Source: Chlorobium sp.
GTDB taxonomy: Bacteria; Bacteroidota; Chlorobiia; Chlorobiales; Chlorobiaceae
Direction of reading: 5' to 3'
DNA length: 48,854 bases
Assembly (NCBI GenBank): GCA_028277485.1
Contig: JANQGE010000120.1
Location: 1-48,854 of the forward strand
Every line of letters begins with the position of its first letter. The first letter of the stretch is position 1. The notes under the pieces were generated by a model, which was not told the DNA's origin, did no database searches, and saw nothing but the letters and a program-made list of their open reading frames with translations. Positions 8,737 through 17,176 of this stretch are shown here, piece by piece. A program made the translations under genes and the position numbers.

Positions 8737-10008
8737 CTAACAGTCGAGACTGCTGATGATCTTCTCGGCTATTGTTTGTGCCGCTCCGAGACGCTCCCGG
8801 ACGTAACTGCCGGCGATACTGCCTTGTGCTTGCTGGGTGGCGGGATCATCAACCAGCTTTTGAAGAGCGTGTACCAATGATTTCCTGTCATGGATTTCTG
8901 TCGCCGCCTGTATCTCAACCAGTTCTTCGGCCTCGGGTGAATTGTGATGTTTCGGGCCGAACAGGACGGGGATGCCGTATACGGCCGGTTCCAGGGTGTT
9001 GTGGACATTGATGCCGAATCCTCCGCCCACATAAGCGATCTCTGCGAGAGCGTAGAGCTCGGCAAGCAACCCGATCCTGTCGACGACAAGAACCCGGTTT
9101 GGCAAAAAGCCATCAGGCAGTGATGAGATTTTCGCGCAGGGGATGTTGGCAGAATCAAGCGCGTTTTCAAGGCGGGCAATGTTGTCGGCAGAAACATCAT
9201 GCGGTACAAGGATCATGCTGAGATTTTCGGCGAGAGCGGCGTAGGCGGGGAGGAGCAGTTCCTCATCCCTGTCCCATGTGCTGCCTGCGACAAGGAGGGT
9301 TGTTCCGGTATAGAATTTTTTCAGATGCTCGACTTTGTCTGTATTGCCGCTTCGCCGCAATGCCTGATCGAATCGTGGATCTCCCGCCTTCAGGGCATCG
9401 TTTCTGCCGAATGTCTTCGCGAACCGTTTACGGTCTTTCTCCGAAACCGTGTAGATGTAGTCAAAAAGAGAAAAAACAGTATGGTAGAACTGCCGGATAA
9501 ACGGTTTGAAATATATGGAACGTTCCTGGAGAACAGCTGCGGCAAGAATAAGAACTGCTCTGTCTTTCTTGGCAGCGACAAGATGGTTCAGCCAGAAATC
9601 ATAACGCATTACCAGGAGAACATCCGGTTTGATCAGTGCAAGGGTTTTTTCTGCATTTTGTTTTGTGTCAACCGGATGATAGAACACAACCTCGGCATCA
9701 GGGTAATTTCTGTAAGCCGTGTAGCCCGAGATGGATTGAAAGGAGATGAATATGGATGCAGCGGGCCGTGCTTTTTTTACTTCGGCTATGATCGGACGGG
9801 CCTGCTCGAACTCCCCGGATGAAGCTGCGTGTATCCATATCCGGGGGGCTTTGTCCGCAGGGTCCCCTGCTGCTTTTTCAAGGTCTGAGAAAAGGTTGTT
9901 GCGGGCTTCCAGAAAAGAGCGCAGCTTTGGGGATGTCCTGCGGAACAATTTTATTCCACCGGTTAATAGGGGTAATATTATATTGTAAAGCGTAAGCAGC
10001 AATGTCAT
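8737..10008 (-). CDS. waaA: 3-deoxy-D-manno-octulosonic acid (Kdo) transferase
   Basis: WaaA transfers Kdo from CMP-Kdo to lipid A at the cytoplasmic face of the inner membrane, so it implies an LPS-bearing outer membrane. The protein (423 residues from the chosen start) begins MTLLLTLYNIILPLL, a membrane anchor as in E. coli WaaA. It then has IWIHAASSGEFEQARP with the acceptor-side Glu, FISFQSISGYTAY, PDVLLVMRYDFW, a GT-B C-terminal domain with GSTWDRDEE and VPHD, and the donor-binding IAYVGGGFGINVHNTLEPAVYGIPVLFGP. The frame is open to a TTG at 10056, with another ATG at 10038. I chose 10008 because it aligns with the family N-terminus. No neighbour belongs to the same pathway. Confidence 0.93.
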   Translation of the reverse strand: MTLLLTLYNIILPLLTGGIKLFRRTSPKLRSFLEARNNLFSDLEKAAGDPADKAPRIWIHAASSGEFEQARPIIAEVKKARPAASIFISFQSISGYTAYRNYPDAEVVFYHPVDTKQNAEKTLALIKPDVLLVMRYDFWLNHLVAAKKDRAVLILAAAVLQERSIYFKPFIRQFYHTVFSLFDYIYTVSEKDRKRFAKTFGRNDALKAGDPRFDQALRRSGNTDKVEHLKKFYTGTTLLVAGSTWDRDEELLLPAYAALAENLSMILVPHDVSADNIARLENALDSANIPCAKISSLPDGFLPNRVLVVDRIGLLAELYALAEIAYVGGGFGINVHNTLEPAVYGIPVLFGPKHHNSPEAEELVEIQAATEIHDRKSLVHALQKLVDDPATQQAQGSIAGSYVRERLGAAQTIAEKIISSLDC

Positions 10009-10099
10009 GGCATTTTCACTTTGGGGTGAAACTATCATATAAACCCGAAATACCAAAGTTTACCGGCTCCAGTGTATTAGCCTGAAGAAATCTGTTGCT

Positions 10100-10171
10100 T
10101 TCTCTGGTTGCTCGATTCCCGAATCCCGATACCGACGGCGGGGTGCTGGCGCGGAATAAATAGAGGTGCCC
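10100..10171 (+). repeat. Word repeats fused to a MITE right-end fragment
   Basis: CGATTCCCGAATCCCGATAC leads into CCGACGGCGGGGTGCTGGC and then the element right end GCGGAATAAATAGAGGTGCCC (about 10148-10171). The same composite occurs at 10981-11040, and the CGACGGCGGGG word occurs inverted near 6480. Confidence 0.65.
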
Positions 10172-10205
10172 TGATGATGGGGTCAAATAAAATTAAGTAT
10201 AGGCT

Positions 10206-10409
10206 ATGGGTATAACAGTTGAAGAGCTTGAGAAGCTTATTACACAGTTGCCACAGGATCAACTGAGGAAATTCCGTGCGTGGTATGAAAAATTTGATTC
10301 CGACGTATGGGACGAACAAATAAAAAAGGATGCAGCAAGTGGAAAACTCGATGCTTTGGCCGAAGCAGCTATTGCTGAACATCGAGTAGGAAGATCCAAA
10401 AAACTGTGA
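10206..10409 (+). CDS. Antitoxin of a RelE/ParE-type toxin-antitoxin pair
   Basis: This is a 67-residue acidic-then-basic protein beginning MGITVEELEKLITQLP, with the middle WYEKFDSDVWDEQIKKDAASGKLDALAEAAI and a short basic tail. This is the pattern of small antitoxin subunits encoded just before RelE/ParE-like toxins. Such proteins bind the toxin and usually repress their own promoter. The stop codon overlaps the downstream toxin start (GTGA), so the pair was translationally coupled. The toxin is disrupted by a MITE insertion, so the antitoxin is now probably a solitary gene. The family assignment comes from length, composition and context; no catalytic motif exists. Confidence 0.75.
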   Translation: MGITVEELEKLITQLPQDQLRKFRAWYEKFDSDVWDEQIKKDAASGKLDALAEAAIAEHRVGRSKKL

Positions 10410-10814
10410 TTCATTTTACAAGCCCCTCGTTCTGGTCAGCATATGACTTGTTGCCGTTATCAGTACAGAAAATTGCTGACAAAAATTTTGAGATACTCAG
10501 GGCACCTCTATTAATTGTCATGAGCGTTTCGAGTGCAAGGCGAACGGAGCACAGAAACCGCAGTGTACACAGAGTACATGAGGATTTTGAGCACCGATCA
10601 ACGAAGCAATTGAATCGCGGAATAAATAAATAGAGGTGCCCTCAAATCAGATCCTAAACATCCTTCATCATTACGGCTCAAGAAAGTTGGACGTTACCGG
10701 TCTGTTCGTGTAGGCATCCACTATCGGGCATTGGCTGTAGATGTTGAGGACGGCTTGCTTTGGTTTTGGATAGGAAGTCACGCTGATTATGATAAGCTGA
10801 TACATGCCGGATAG
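10406..10814 (+). pseudogene. RelE/ParE-type toxin gene disrupted by a MITE
   Basis: The frame starts with GTG at 10406 (MIHFTSPSFWSAYDLLP...) and runs to the element boundary at 10499. It resumes in another frame after 10644 with KSDPKHPSSLRLKKVGRYR, SVRVGIHYRALAVDVEDG, LLWFWIGSHADYDKLIHAG and a TAG at 10812. Removing 10500-10644 (the element plus one TCA) joins ...NFEIL to KSDPKHP... in frame. That gives a toxin of about 87 residues with the family's HPSLxLKKV, SVRVGIHYRAL and WIGSHADYDKL motifs. Such toxins are ribosome-dependent mRNA nucleases or gyrase poisons. Read straight through, translation stops inside the element, so no functional toxin is expected. Confidence 0.88.
10500..10641 (+). 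mobile_element. MITE-like element, long form, inserted in a toxin gene
   Basis: This is a 142 bp copy with ends GGGCACCTCTATTAATTGTC and AATAAATAAATAGAGGTGCCC less one. It is flanked by direct TCA repeats at 10497-10499 and 10642-10644. The target gene frame is restored exactly by excising the element plus one TCA, which defines both boundaries and the target duplication. Confidence 0.93.
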
Positions 10815-10844
10815 GAAAGTGCTATGTGTCAGGCGACAAAAGAT

Positions 10845-11040
10845 AATCGGAGATCGGGGTCGGTATCGGGTTTCGGGGTCGAAAGGGGGATCAGTTGGCA
10901 GTCAGCAGTTGGCAAAAAAGCAGTGACAAGTGACGAGAGGGGAAGTAGGCTGTAACCAGTAGGCAGTTTTAAGAATGGTCGATACCGATTCCGATACCGA
11001 CGGCGGGGTGCTGGCGCGGAATAAATAAATAGAGGTGCCC
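10845..11040. repeat. Word repeats ending in a second copy of the MITE-fragment composite
   Basis: The words are ATCGGAGATCGGGGTCGG, TATCGGGTTTCGGGGTCG, CAGTTGGCAGTCAGCAGTTG, CAGTGACAAGTGACGAG and CGATACCGATTCCGATACCG. CGACGGCGGGGTGCTGGCG follows, joined to the element right end GGAATAAATAAATAGAGGT and GCCC (about 11013-11040). There is no gene. Confidence 0.65.
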
Positions 11041-11070
11041 TTAATTCTCAAACAGAGGGGAGTATACCTT

Positions 11071-11556
11071 ATGAAGCTGCACACGGTCATACTGGTACTT
11101 GTTTTGTTTCTGGTATTGTTGTTCGCAGGGATCAACTGGGGTCTGTTCGCCCGGCAGGACAGTATTAACTTCATTTTTTTCAGTATCGAGGCTCCGCTGG
11201 GTATTATCATGCTTGGAGCAGTCGGTGTGTTGGGCATTATCTATCTGCTTTTTATCGGCAGACTGGAAGTCTCGTCCATGATGGAGGCGCGGAAAAACAG
11301 CAAGGCGCTTGAAGAGGCACAGGAGCTTGCCTCGAGCAAAGAAAAGAGCCGCATTACCGAGCTGCAGAATGTTGTTTCAGGGCAGATCGAATCGTTAGGG
11401 GGAAGGTTCGGGGTGTTGGAAAGCAGGATTGATGGCTTGGGGGATAAATTCAGCGGGACGGAAAGCAAGGTTGATGACATTATAAAAAGGTTCGACGAAG
11501 AAGGGGTTTTTATCGTGAAAGGGCCGCGTGAAGAGGATGAAAATGGTAAGGAATAG
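11071..11556 (+). CDS. LapA-domain-like membrane protein with a coiled-coil tail
   Basis: The 161-residue protein starts at the ATG at 11071, preceded by a strong AGAGGGGAG site. It has two membrane segments (about residues 5-25 and 40-62), with NWGLFARQDSINFIFFSIEAPLG between them, the pattern of the LapA/DUF1049 domain. A long charged coiled coil follows (about 65-150; heptad-like ELQNVVSGQIESLG and repeated ESRIDGLGDKF / ESKVDDIIKRF). LapA-domain proteins in enterics act in LPS assembly at the inner membrane; a role here is only inferred. The open frame extends upstream to 11035 into the MITE fragment; that extension is not coding. The gene is monocistronic between two repeat blocks. Confidence 0.7.
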   Translation: MKLHTVILVLVLFLVLLFAGINWGLFARQDSINFIFFSIEAPLGIIMLGAVGVLGIIYLLFIGRLEVSSMMEARKNSKALEEAQELASSKEKSRITELQNVVSGQIESLGGRFGVLESRIDGLGDKFSGTESKVDDIIKRFDEEGVFIVKGPREEDENGKE

Positions 11557-11638
11557 GAGTGCCCTTGAGCAGGTTGTCGGGTTCGCTACGCATAGTTGTC
11601 ATGTGAGATGTTTTATTGGAGAAAGGTTGATATATTAA

Positions 11639-11780
11639 GGGCACATTTATAAATTGTCATGAGCGTTTCAAGTGCAAGGCGAACGGAGCGCAGAAACCGG
11701 AGTGTACACGTAGTACATGAGGATTTCGAGCACTGATCGACGAAGCAATTGAATCGCGGAATAAATAAACAGAGGTGCCC
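11639..11780 (+). mobile_element. MITE-like element, long form
   Basis: This is a 142 bp copy with a left end GGGCACATTTATAAATTGTC, the core GGAGTGTACACGTAGTACAT and the right end AATAAATAAACAGAGGTGCCC less one. Just beyond it, at 11784-11794, a second short ATAGAGGTGCC terminus is left, so this site has been hit more than once. The element lies 46 bases before the Wzi-like gene. Confidence 0.87.
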
Positions 11781-11826
11781 TTGATAGAGGTGCCAACTTG
11801 TTTAAATTCCTAATAGAAACCCCCAT

Positions 11827-13242
11827 ATGTTTCGTAAGCTTGCATTCATTCCTGCGATAAGAGCATGGGTCGTTCTTGTTTTTCTTATCCTGATGCCGAA
11901 CTCGCTCTATGGCGGGGAATATCTCACACGCGCGTCGTTTTCAACTTCTTCTTCGTTTGTTTCCGGCGATAACGTGCCTTACTGGATGTGGGCCAACCGC
12001 TATGGTCTTGTTTCTTCTGATGAAGGGAGTGCCTATGCTGCTTTTCGCATCGAAAAAGAGATGCCCGAGAACCGTCGGGGACGCCGGAAGCTCGACTGGT
12101 ACTATGGCCTGGATGCAGCGTGGCGGTATGACGGCTCCGGCGAGCTGATGTTGACCGACGCGTATGCCGGCCTCGCCTATAGGAATTTTCACCTCACCGT
12201 AGGCCGCAGGGCAGAATTCTTCGGTCTTGCCGACACACTTCTGTCAGCCGGCTCTCCGGTTTATTCCCGCAACGCGCCGCCCATCCCGAAGGTCTCCCTT
12301 GCAACCAACGGCTATGTGGACATCATAAAGGACGTGCTTGCGTGCAACGTGTATATGGCGCATGGGTGGATGGGCGATGAGCGTTACGTGGAAGACGCTT
12401 GGCTTCATCAGAAGTTTGTTTACCTGCGTTTTGGGGGCAAGAAAAAAAGAAAAGGGGTCAATTTCTATGTCGGCCTGCACCACTTGGCACTCTGGGGCGG
12501 TACTGACAGAGTCACAGGCAGGAAACAGCCCTCGGGGTTTGAGGACTTTCTCGATGTCTTTTTGGGAAAGAAAGGAGGTGAAGGTGCCACTGTAAGCGAT
12601 CAACAAAACGCTCTCGGCGATCACTTTGGTTCCGTAGACTACGCTGTTCGGCTCAAGGGCCGTGCCCGTGACTGGCTTTTTTATGCTTCAACCCTGTTCG
12701 AGGACCGGAGCGGTGTTGCATTTCCCGTGAAGCTTTTCCGGTGGTATGATTACAGTGCAGGTGTTTCCATGATCAGCAAACGCCGCAGGGAGAATCTTAA
12801 AAGGATCAACCTTGAAGTCATCGACACCCGTGATCACGGCGCCAAAAGTTGGGAGCCGGACAATTATTTTGACCACGGTTTTTACCGTTCCGGATGGGTA
12901 TACGACGGCTATATGGTTGGCCATCCTTTTGTTCGTTTCAAAGAGGGGGCGAACTATGATTATACTCCGGACAACCGGGTGCGCGGAGTATCGCTGAGCG
13001 CACTTTTCGGGTTCAGCAATATTGTGAACCCGATGTTCCGTATCGCCTGCGTCAAGGACTACGGCAATGTTGTTACTCCCTTTGCGGATGACGACCAGAT
13101 CGTTCTTTATGCGTTCGATATTACCAACACGACCTATTTAACTGATCGGTGGATCCTGTCCCAGCAGCTCAGCCTCGATACAGGTGAAAACACCGAAACA
13201 ACATTTGGGTTCGGGCTCGGTGTGACAGGGATATTGTATTAG
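11827..13242 (+). CDS. Capsule assembly Wzi-family outer membrane protein
   Basis: This is a 471-residue protein with an N-terminal signal peptide (a hydrophobic stretch about residues 8-27, cleavage near LYGGEY). Many alternating aromatic and polar strands follow, such as WYYGLDAAWRYDG, GLAYRNFHLTVGRRAEFFG and VYLRFGG. FDHGFYRSGWVYDGYMVGHPFV near residue 345 is typical of Wzi-like barrels of Bacteroidota and Chlorobiota. Wzi proteins anchor or organise capsular polysaccharide on the outer membrane. The protein ends with an aromatic-rich strand (FGFGLGVTGILY), as outer membrane barrels do. The gene starts a run of same-strand export genes to 18.4 kb, which supports the role. Confidence 0.8.
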   Translation: MFRKLAFIPAIRAWVVLVFLILMPNSLYGGEYLTRASFSTSSSFVSGDNVPYWMWANRYGLVSSDEGSAYAAFRIEKEMPENRRGRRKLDWYYGLDAAWRYDGSGELMLTDAYAGLAYRNFHLTVGRRAEFFGLADTLLSAGSPVYSRNAPPIPKVSLATNGYVDIIKDVLACNVYMAHGWMGDERYVEDAWLHQKFVYLRFGGKKKRKGVNFYVGLHHLALWGGTDRVTGRKQPSGFEDFLDVFLGKKGGEGATVSDQQNALGDHFGSVDYAVRLKGRARDWLFYASTLFEDRSGVAFPVKLFRWYDYSAGVSMISKRRRENLKRINLEVIDTRDHGAKSWEPDNYFDHGFYRSGWVYDGYMVGHPFVRFKEGANYDYTPDNRVRGVSLSALFGFSNIVNPMFRIACVKDYGNVVTPFADDDQIVLYAFDITNTTYLTDRWILSQQLSLDTGENTETTFGFGLGVTGILY

Positions 13243-13382
13243 CGTTAGCGGTTGCAGTGTGGGTGTGTTTTGTGTCTGTATAGCATGGCCTGAATTTTTT
13301 CTTCTTCGTCACGAAGGTATGTGACTGAAGGAGGCGGAGCTTTTTTAAAAAAATTACAAGTTTTCAAGTCAATCCTGTTGTT

Positions 13383-16130
13383 ATGGTTATGGTCAATTCT
13401 GCATTGTCTTTTCTTTCCCTGCGCAAGCCCTGCCCTATCCGGATGCTTTTAAAGGCGGCACTTTCTTTTGTTCTGCTCTTTTTTTGTGTTGCCGGGCTCT
13501 ACGCTCAGGATGTAGAGCAGATCGCAAAACAACTGACTCCGGAGCAGAAGAAAACGTTGTCGAAGATGTCACCGGCACAACAGAAGAAGCTGGCAGAGGA
13601 ATATGGCGTTTCGATCCCGGGGGATAAAGGTGCCGTACAACAGCCAACCGCGGCAGCGGAAAAACCTGCCGAGTTCAAAGGCATGACCATAGATACGCCT
13701 GTTTCAGGGGCCAGGGGTGCGGAGAAGCAATCCGGTGTCGCCCCCCTTCACCCTGTCGGGTACGAGTATTTTGCCCCTGCGAGGCAGAGGATTATCTCTG
13801 TCGAGCAGGCGATCAGAAGCGGAAAGGTTCCGGAAGTGCGGCGCAGAGCGGCCCTGGAAGGTTATGTCGGCCCGCTCGATATGATCAGCAGCCATGTCGA
13901 TACCGGCACGCCGGAACGTTACTTTCTCAGCCCCGGTGATGCAATCACCCTTACCCACTGGAGCAGTGACCAGCAGCAGGAGACTATTACCGTTGTCATT
14001 GATGATGACGGGAGCATCGAGATTCCCGGTGCAGGCCGCTTTATCGCGCAAGGGATGACGCTCGACCAGTTTGAGGGTGCTGCTTACGGCCAGTTCAAGC
14101 GGATTTCCACCGCGATGGATTTTCATCTTGTCGCAACCATGGAGCGCCTGAAAAGCATCAGTGTCGACATCCGGGGTGAAGCGTTCAGGCCGGGCGGCTA
14201 CAAGGTCAGTTCGGTAACGACGCTTTTCAATGCCCTTCTGGCATGCGGCGGCCCTGGCGACAATGGCTCTCTGCGCAACATCCGGCTCCTGCGAGGAAAA
14301 AAAGTCTACCATGTCGATTTTTACGATTACCTGATCAACGGCAGTACCGGGGACAATTATGCGCTGCAAGGGGGGGACATCATTTTTATCCCCAAAGCCG
14401 GGCGCAAAGTAGGGCTTTCCGGGGAGGTGTACCGGCCTGCGATTTATGAGTTAAATAAAGCCGAAGGGTTGCAGGAGATTATATCGCTGGCGGGGGGCGT
14501 GAAACCAACGGCAGTAACTGCCCAGGTACTTGTCCATACCATTGTGCCCGGCAAGAAGAAAGTAGTGCGGACAATTGATCTCAATAAAAAAAGCGACATA
14601 GCCGCGATTGCCCTTCAGGATGGCGACCGTGTGTCAGTGCGGGCAGTATCAAAAGCTGCTATCAACTATGTAACGGTCCAGGGGAATGTGTTTTATCCAG
14701 GTGATTACGAACTGGTAAAGAACATGCGCGTCCAGGATCTTCTGCTGAAAGCTGAACTTCTTCCCGACACCCATACTGAACAAGCCGTGTTGACCCGATA
14801 TAACGAGGATGGTAAAACTACCACCCGGATCAACATCGATCTGTCATCACTGCTGGAGGGTGACAGGTCGCAGGACCTGATGCTGCAGGATCTCGATGAA
14901 CTGCGCATCTATTCCAGGGAAGAGGCAAAATATATTCCCAGGCGTGACGTGCAGATTATCGGCCATGTTCAGCGCCCCGGCACCTATTCCCGCTCGGAAG
15001 AAATGCGGCTGAAAGCTTTACTCTTCGCTGCAGGAGGCTTGTTGCCGGGTTACGATAGTGTACTGCACATTTCCCGTGCACGCACGGATAAGGAGACCGA
15101 GATTCTTACCGTCAATGTGAATGACTTGCTGACAGGTATGGAAACAGCCAACATTCAGCTTCATGACAACGATGTGGTAACAGTGCGCCATCGTGCTGAT
15201 TTCTATGAAACGCCGAAATGGGTCACGATACGCGGTGAAGTAAATGTCCCCGGCCCTTACACCCTGAAGAACAAAACGGTCACGTTGCGTCAGCTGCTTG
15301 AAATGGCTGGTGGTTTTACAGAATCAGCATACCCCAAAGGCATCATGCTGCGCCGTGAGAGCCGGTATATCACCTTTGGTGACCAGGTAGAACTGCTCAG
15401 GAGAGCCAACCGTTCCGCTGTTGAGGAACTGCGCCAGGCTTACCTCCGTGCGTGGGCCCGCAATAGCGCGCAGCTTGCTGTTATGCAAGGCAAGGCGGCT
15501 GAGGAGGCACCGGCTCCAGCACGTTTCGGGATGCCCGCGATAACGGATACGGACGACCTGGAAAAAACCCTGGCAGCCTCGACCATCCCCTCGATTGCGG
15601 AGGGCGGTGGCAAAGTGGTCGAGAAAACTTTTGAGCTTGCTGAATCCTCCCCGGCACTCGGAGTATCGAAGAGGGAGTTCGGCGAGAACCAGCTGCTGTT
15701 TGATGAGAAGGAGCGTATCGTGGTTGATATCGACAAGATACTGAAAGGCAAGGAAGACATGGTACTGAAACCGGGTGACGAGATCATGGTGCCGCAGGTT
15801 CCGGAAACCGTCTCTATTGTCGGTGCCGTCAGCACGCAGCTCACGCTCGGGTACGATGACGATCGGTGGGTTGATGACTATATAGAACGCGTTGGAGGAT
15901 ACGCTGAAGATGCCGATGAAGATCGGGTACGTGTTGTTCGCATGGACGGAACCATCATGCTGGTTGACGACATCGAACAGGTCGAACGGGGAGACATCAT
16001 CTATGTCCCGACAAGGGTCATGACGGCCGATATCAAGACTTCGACCGACAAGATTCTCGATGTTGTCAAGTATAGTGTTTCCACTGCCGCAAGCCTCCTG
16101 ATCTTCTTCTCGCTCGCGGGAGGATTGTAA
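13383..16130 (+). CDS. SLBB-domain polysaccharide export protein (Wza-like, multi-SLBB)
   Basis: This is a 915-residue periplasmic or outer membrane protein with a signal segment (LLKAALSFVLLFFCVAGLYAQD, about 21-42). A poly-export domain is marked by YFLSPGDAITLTHW (about 180), followed by DDDGSIEIPGAGRF. Repeated SLBB modules follow: VDIRGEAFRPGGYKV, VGLSGEVYRPAIYEL, VTVQGNVFYPGDYEL, VQIIGHVQRPGTYSR, VTIRGEVNVPGPYTL and VSIVGAVSTQ. A hydrophobic segment lies at the extreme C-terminus (SVSTAASLLIFFSLAGG). Wza-like proteins form the outer membrane exit channel for capsule or exopolysaccharide. The protein is much longer than E. coli Wza (about 380), mainly by SLBB duplication, as seen in Chlorobiota and Bacteroidota. 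Twelve bases separate it from the Wzz-like gene. Confidence 0.9.
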   Translation: MVMVNSALSFLSLRKPCPIRMLLKAALSFVLLFFCVAGLYAQDVEQIAKQLTPEQKKTLSKMSPAQQKKLAEEYGVSIPGDKGAVQQPTAAAEKPAEFKGMTIDTPVSGARGAEKQSGVAPLHPVGYEYFAPARQRIISVEQAIRSGKVPEVRRRAALEGYVGPLDMISSHVDTGTPERYFLSPGDAITLTHWSSDQQQETITVVIDDDGSIEIPGAGRFIAQGMTLDQFEGAAYGQFKRISTAMDFHLVATMERLKSISVDIRGEAFRPGGYKVSSVTTLFNALLACGGPGDNGSLRNIRLLRGKKVYHVDFYDYLINGSTGDNYALQGGDIIFIPKAGRKVGLSGEVYRPAIYELNKAEGLQEIISLAGGVKPTAVTAQVLVHTIVPGKKKVVRTIDLNKKSDIAAIALQDGDRVSVRAVSKAAINYVTVQGNVFYPGDYELVKNMRVQDLLLKAELLPDTHTEQAVLTRYNEDGKTTTRINIDLSSLLEGDRSQDLMLQDLDELRIYSREEAKYIPRRDVQIIGHVQRPGTYSRSEEMRLKALLFAAGGLLPGYDSVLHISRARTDKETEILTVNVNDLLTGMETANIQLHDNDVVTVRHRADFYETPKWVTIRGEVNVPGPYTLKNKTVTLRQLLEMAGGFTESAYPKGIMLRRESRYITFGDQVELLRRANRSAVEELRQAYLRAWARNSAQLAVMQGKAAEEAPAPARFGMPAITDTDDLEKTLAASTIPSIAEGGGKVVEKTFELAESSPALGVSKREFGENQLLFDEKERIVVDIDKILKGKEDMVLKPGDEIMVPQVPETVSIVGAVSTQLTLGYDDDRWVDDYIERVGGYAEDADEDRVRVVRMDGTIMLVDDIEQVERGDIIYVPTRVMTADIKTSTDKILDVVKYSVSTAASLLIFFSLAGGL

Positions 16131-16142
16131 TCCAAACAAACC

Positions 16143-17105
16143 ATGTCTGACGAGATACAGCGTAATCAGGTTCCACAGCCTCCTCCATATCATCCATACT
16201 CTTATCCGCCTCCCGGTTACGATCCCGGAGAGGAAGAGATCAACCTTTTCGAGCTCTGGGGCGTCCTGATGGAAGAGAAGTGGTTTATTGCCGGGATCAC
16301 CTCGGCTGTAACTGTTCTCGCCGTGATCTATGCATTGCTTGCAACGCCGGTTTACCGTGCTGAAACCCTGCTTGCACCTGTCAAAGGGGAGAGCAGAGGG
16401 AGAATGTCTGAGTTGATGAGCCAGTACGGAGGGCTCGCCGCAATGGCCGGCATCGATCTGTCTTCCAAGTTGGGGAAGAACGAAGCTCTTGCAATCCTCC
16501 AGTCCCGCCGGTTTCTCGGCGACTTCATCCGTGAGGAAAATCTCATGCCGGTTCTTTTCGCCGATAACTGGAATGCCGAAAAAGGCAGCCGGACGGTTAA
16601 AAAGGAGAATATTCCGACTGAAAGTGATGCCGTTGGAGCTTTTAAAGGTATCCTTTCAGTATCCGAAGACAGAAAAACCGGCCTGGTGACGGTAGGTGTA
16701 GAGTGGAAAGACCCCGTGCTTGTCGCGGAATGGGCGAACAGGCTTGTCTCCCGTGTGAACCGGGAAATAAGGGAGAAAACAATCGAAAAATCCCGGAAAA
16801 GTATCAATTACCTCGAAAAACAGCTCCAGCAAACCAACAGCGCCGAAAACCGCCAGATGATCTATAGCCTCATCCAGTCCGACATCAAGAACCTGATGCT
16901 TGCTGACATAACCGATGAAGTGGCATTCAAAGTGATCGACCCTGCAGTAGTCCCTAAGAATCGCTCAGAACCCCAAAGGAAAAAAATTGTATTGATAGGC
17001 ATGATGCTTGGATTGGCAGGAAGTATCTTCATCGTCTTTGCCAGACGTTTTCTCAAAAATCAGCGGAAATCGAATGAAGAGAAAGCCGCCCCTCCATCCG
17101 TTTGA
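16143..17105 (+). CDS. Wzz-family chain-length determinant / polysaccharide co-polymerase
   Basis: This is a 320-residue protein with a proline- and tyrosine-rich cytoplasmic N-terminus (residues 10-30) and a first membrane segment (about 50-70) followed by LLATPVYRAETLLAPV, the Wzz motif. A periplasmic region with predicted coiled coil follows (EKSRKSINYLEKQLQQTNSAENRQ), then a proline-containing pre-membrane segment (DPAVVPKNRSEPQRKK) and a second membrane segment near 285-305. No tyrosine kinase domain is fused. Wzz proteins set polysaccharide length with Wzx/Wzy or act in export. The stop overlaps the TTG end of the next frame, so the genes are probably cotranscribed with the SLBB gene upstream and the WecA-like gene downstream. 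Confidence 0.88.
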   Translation: MSDEIQRNQVPQPPPYHPYSYPPPGYDPGEEEINLFELWGVLMEEKWFIAGITSAVTVLAVIYALLATPVYRAETLLAPVKGESRGRMSELMSQYGGLAAMAGIDLSSKLGKNEALAILQSRRFLGDFIREENLMPVLFADNWNAEKGSRTVKKENIPTESDAVGAFKGILSVSEDRKTGLVTVGVEWKDPVLVAEWANRLVSRVNREIREKTIEKSRKSINYLEKQLQQTNSAENRQMIYSLIQSDIKNLMLADITDEVAFKVIDPAVVPKNRSEPQRKKIVLIGMMLGLAGSIFIVFARRFLKNQRKSNEEKAAPPSV

Positions 17106-17176
17106 AATGCGCGATACGACCTGGTGAGAGCTTTTTCTTCTCCTTCCCCCTTTTTAACTTTTGGCCGGAGAAAGTG

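Noticed and set aside
15324..16193. Long minus-strand open frame (289 codons) over the SLBB gene end
   Set aside because: It is a shadow of the SLBB and Wzz-like genes, with no start signal or recognisable domain.
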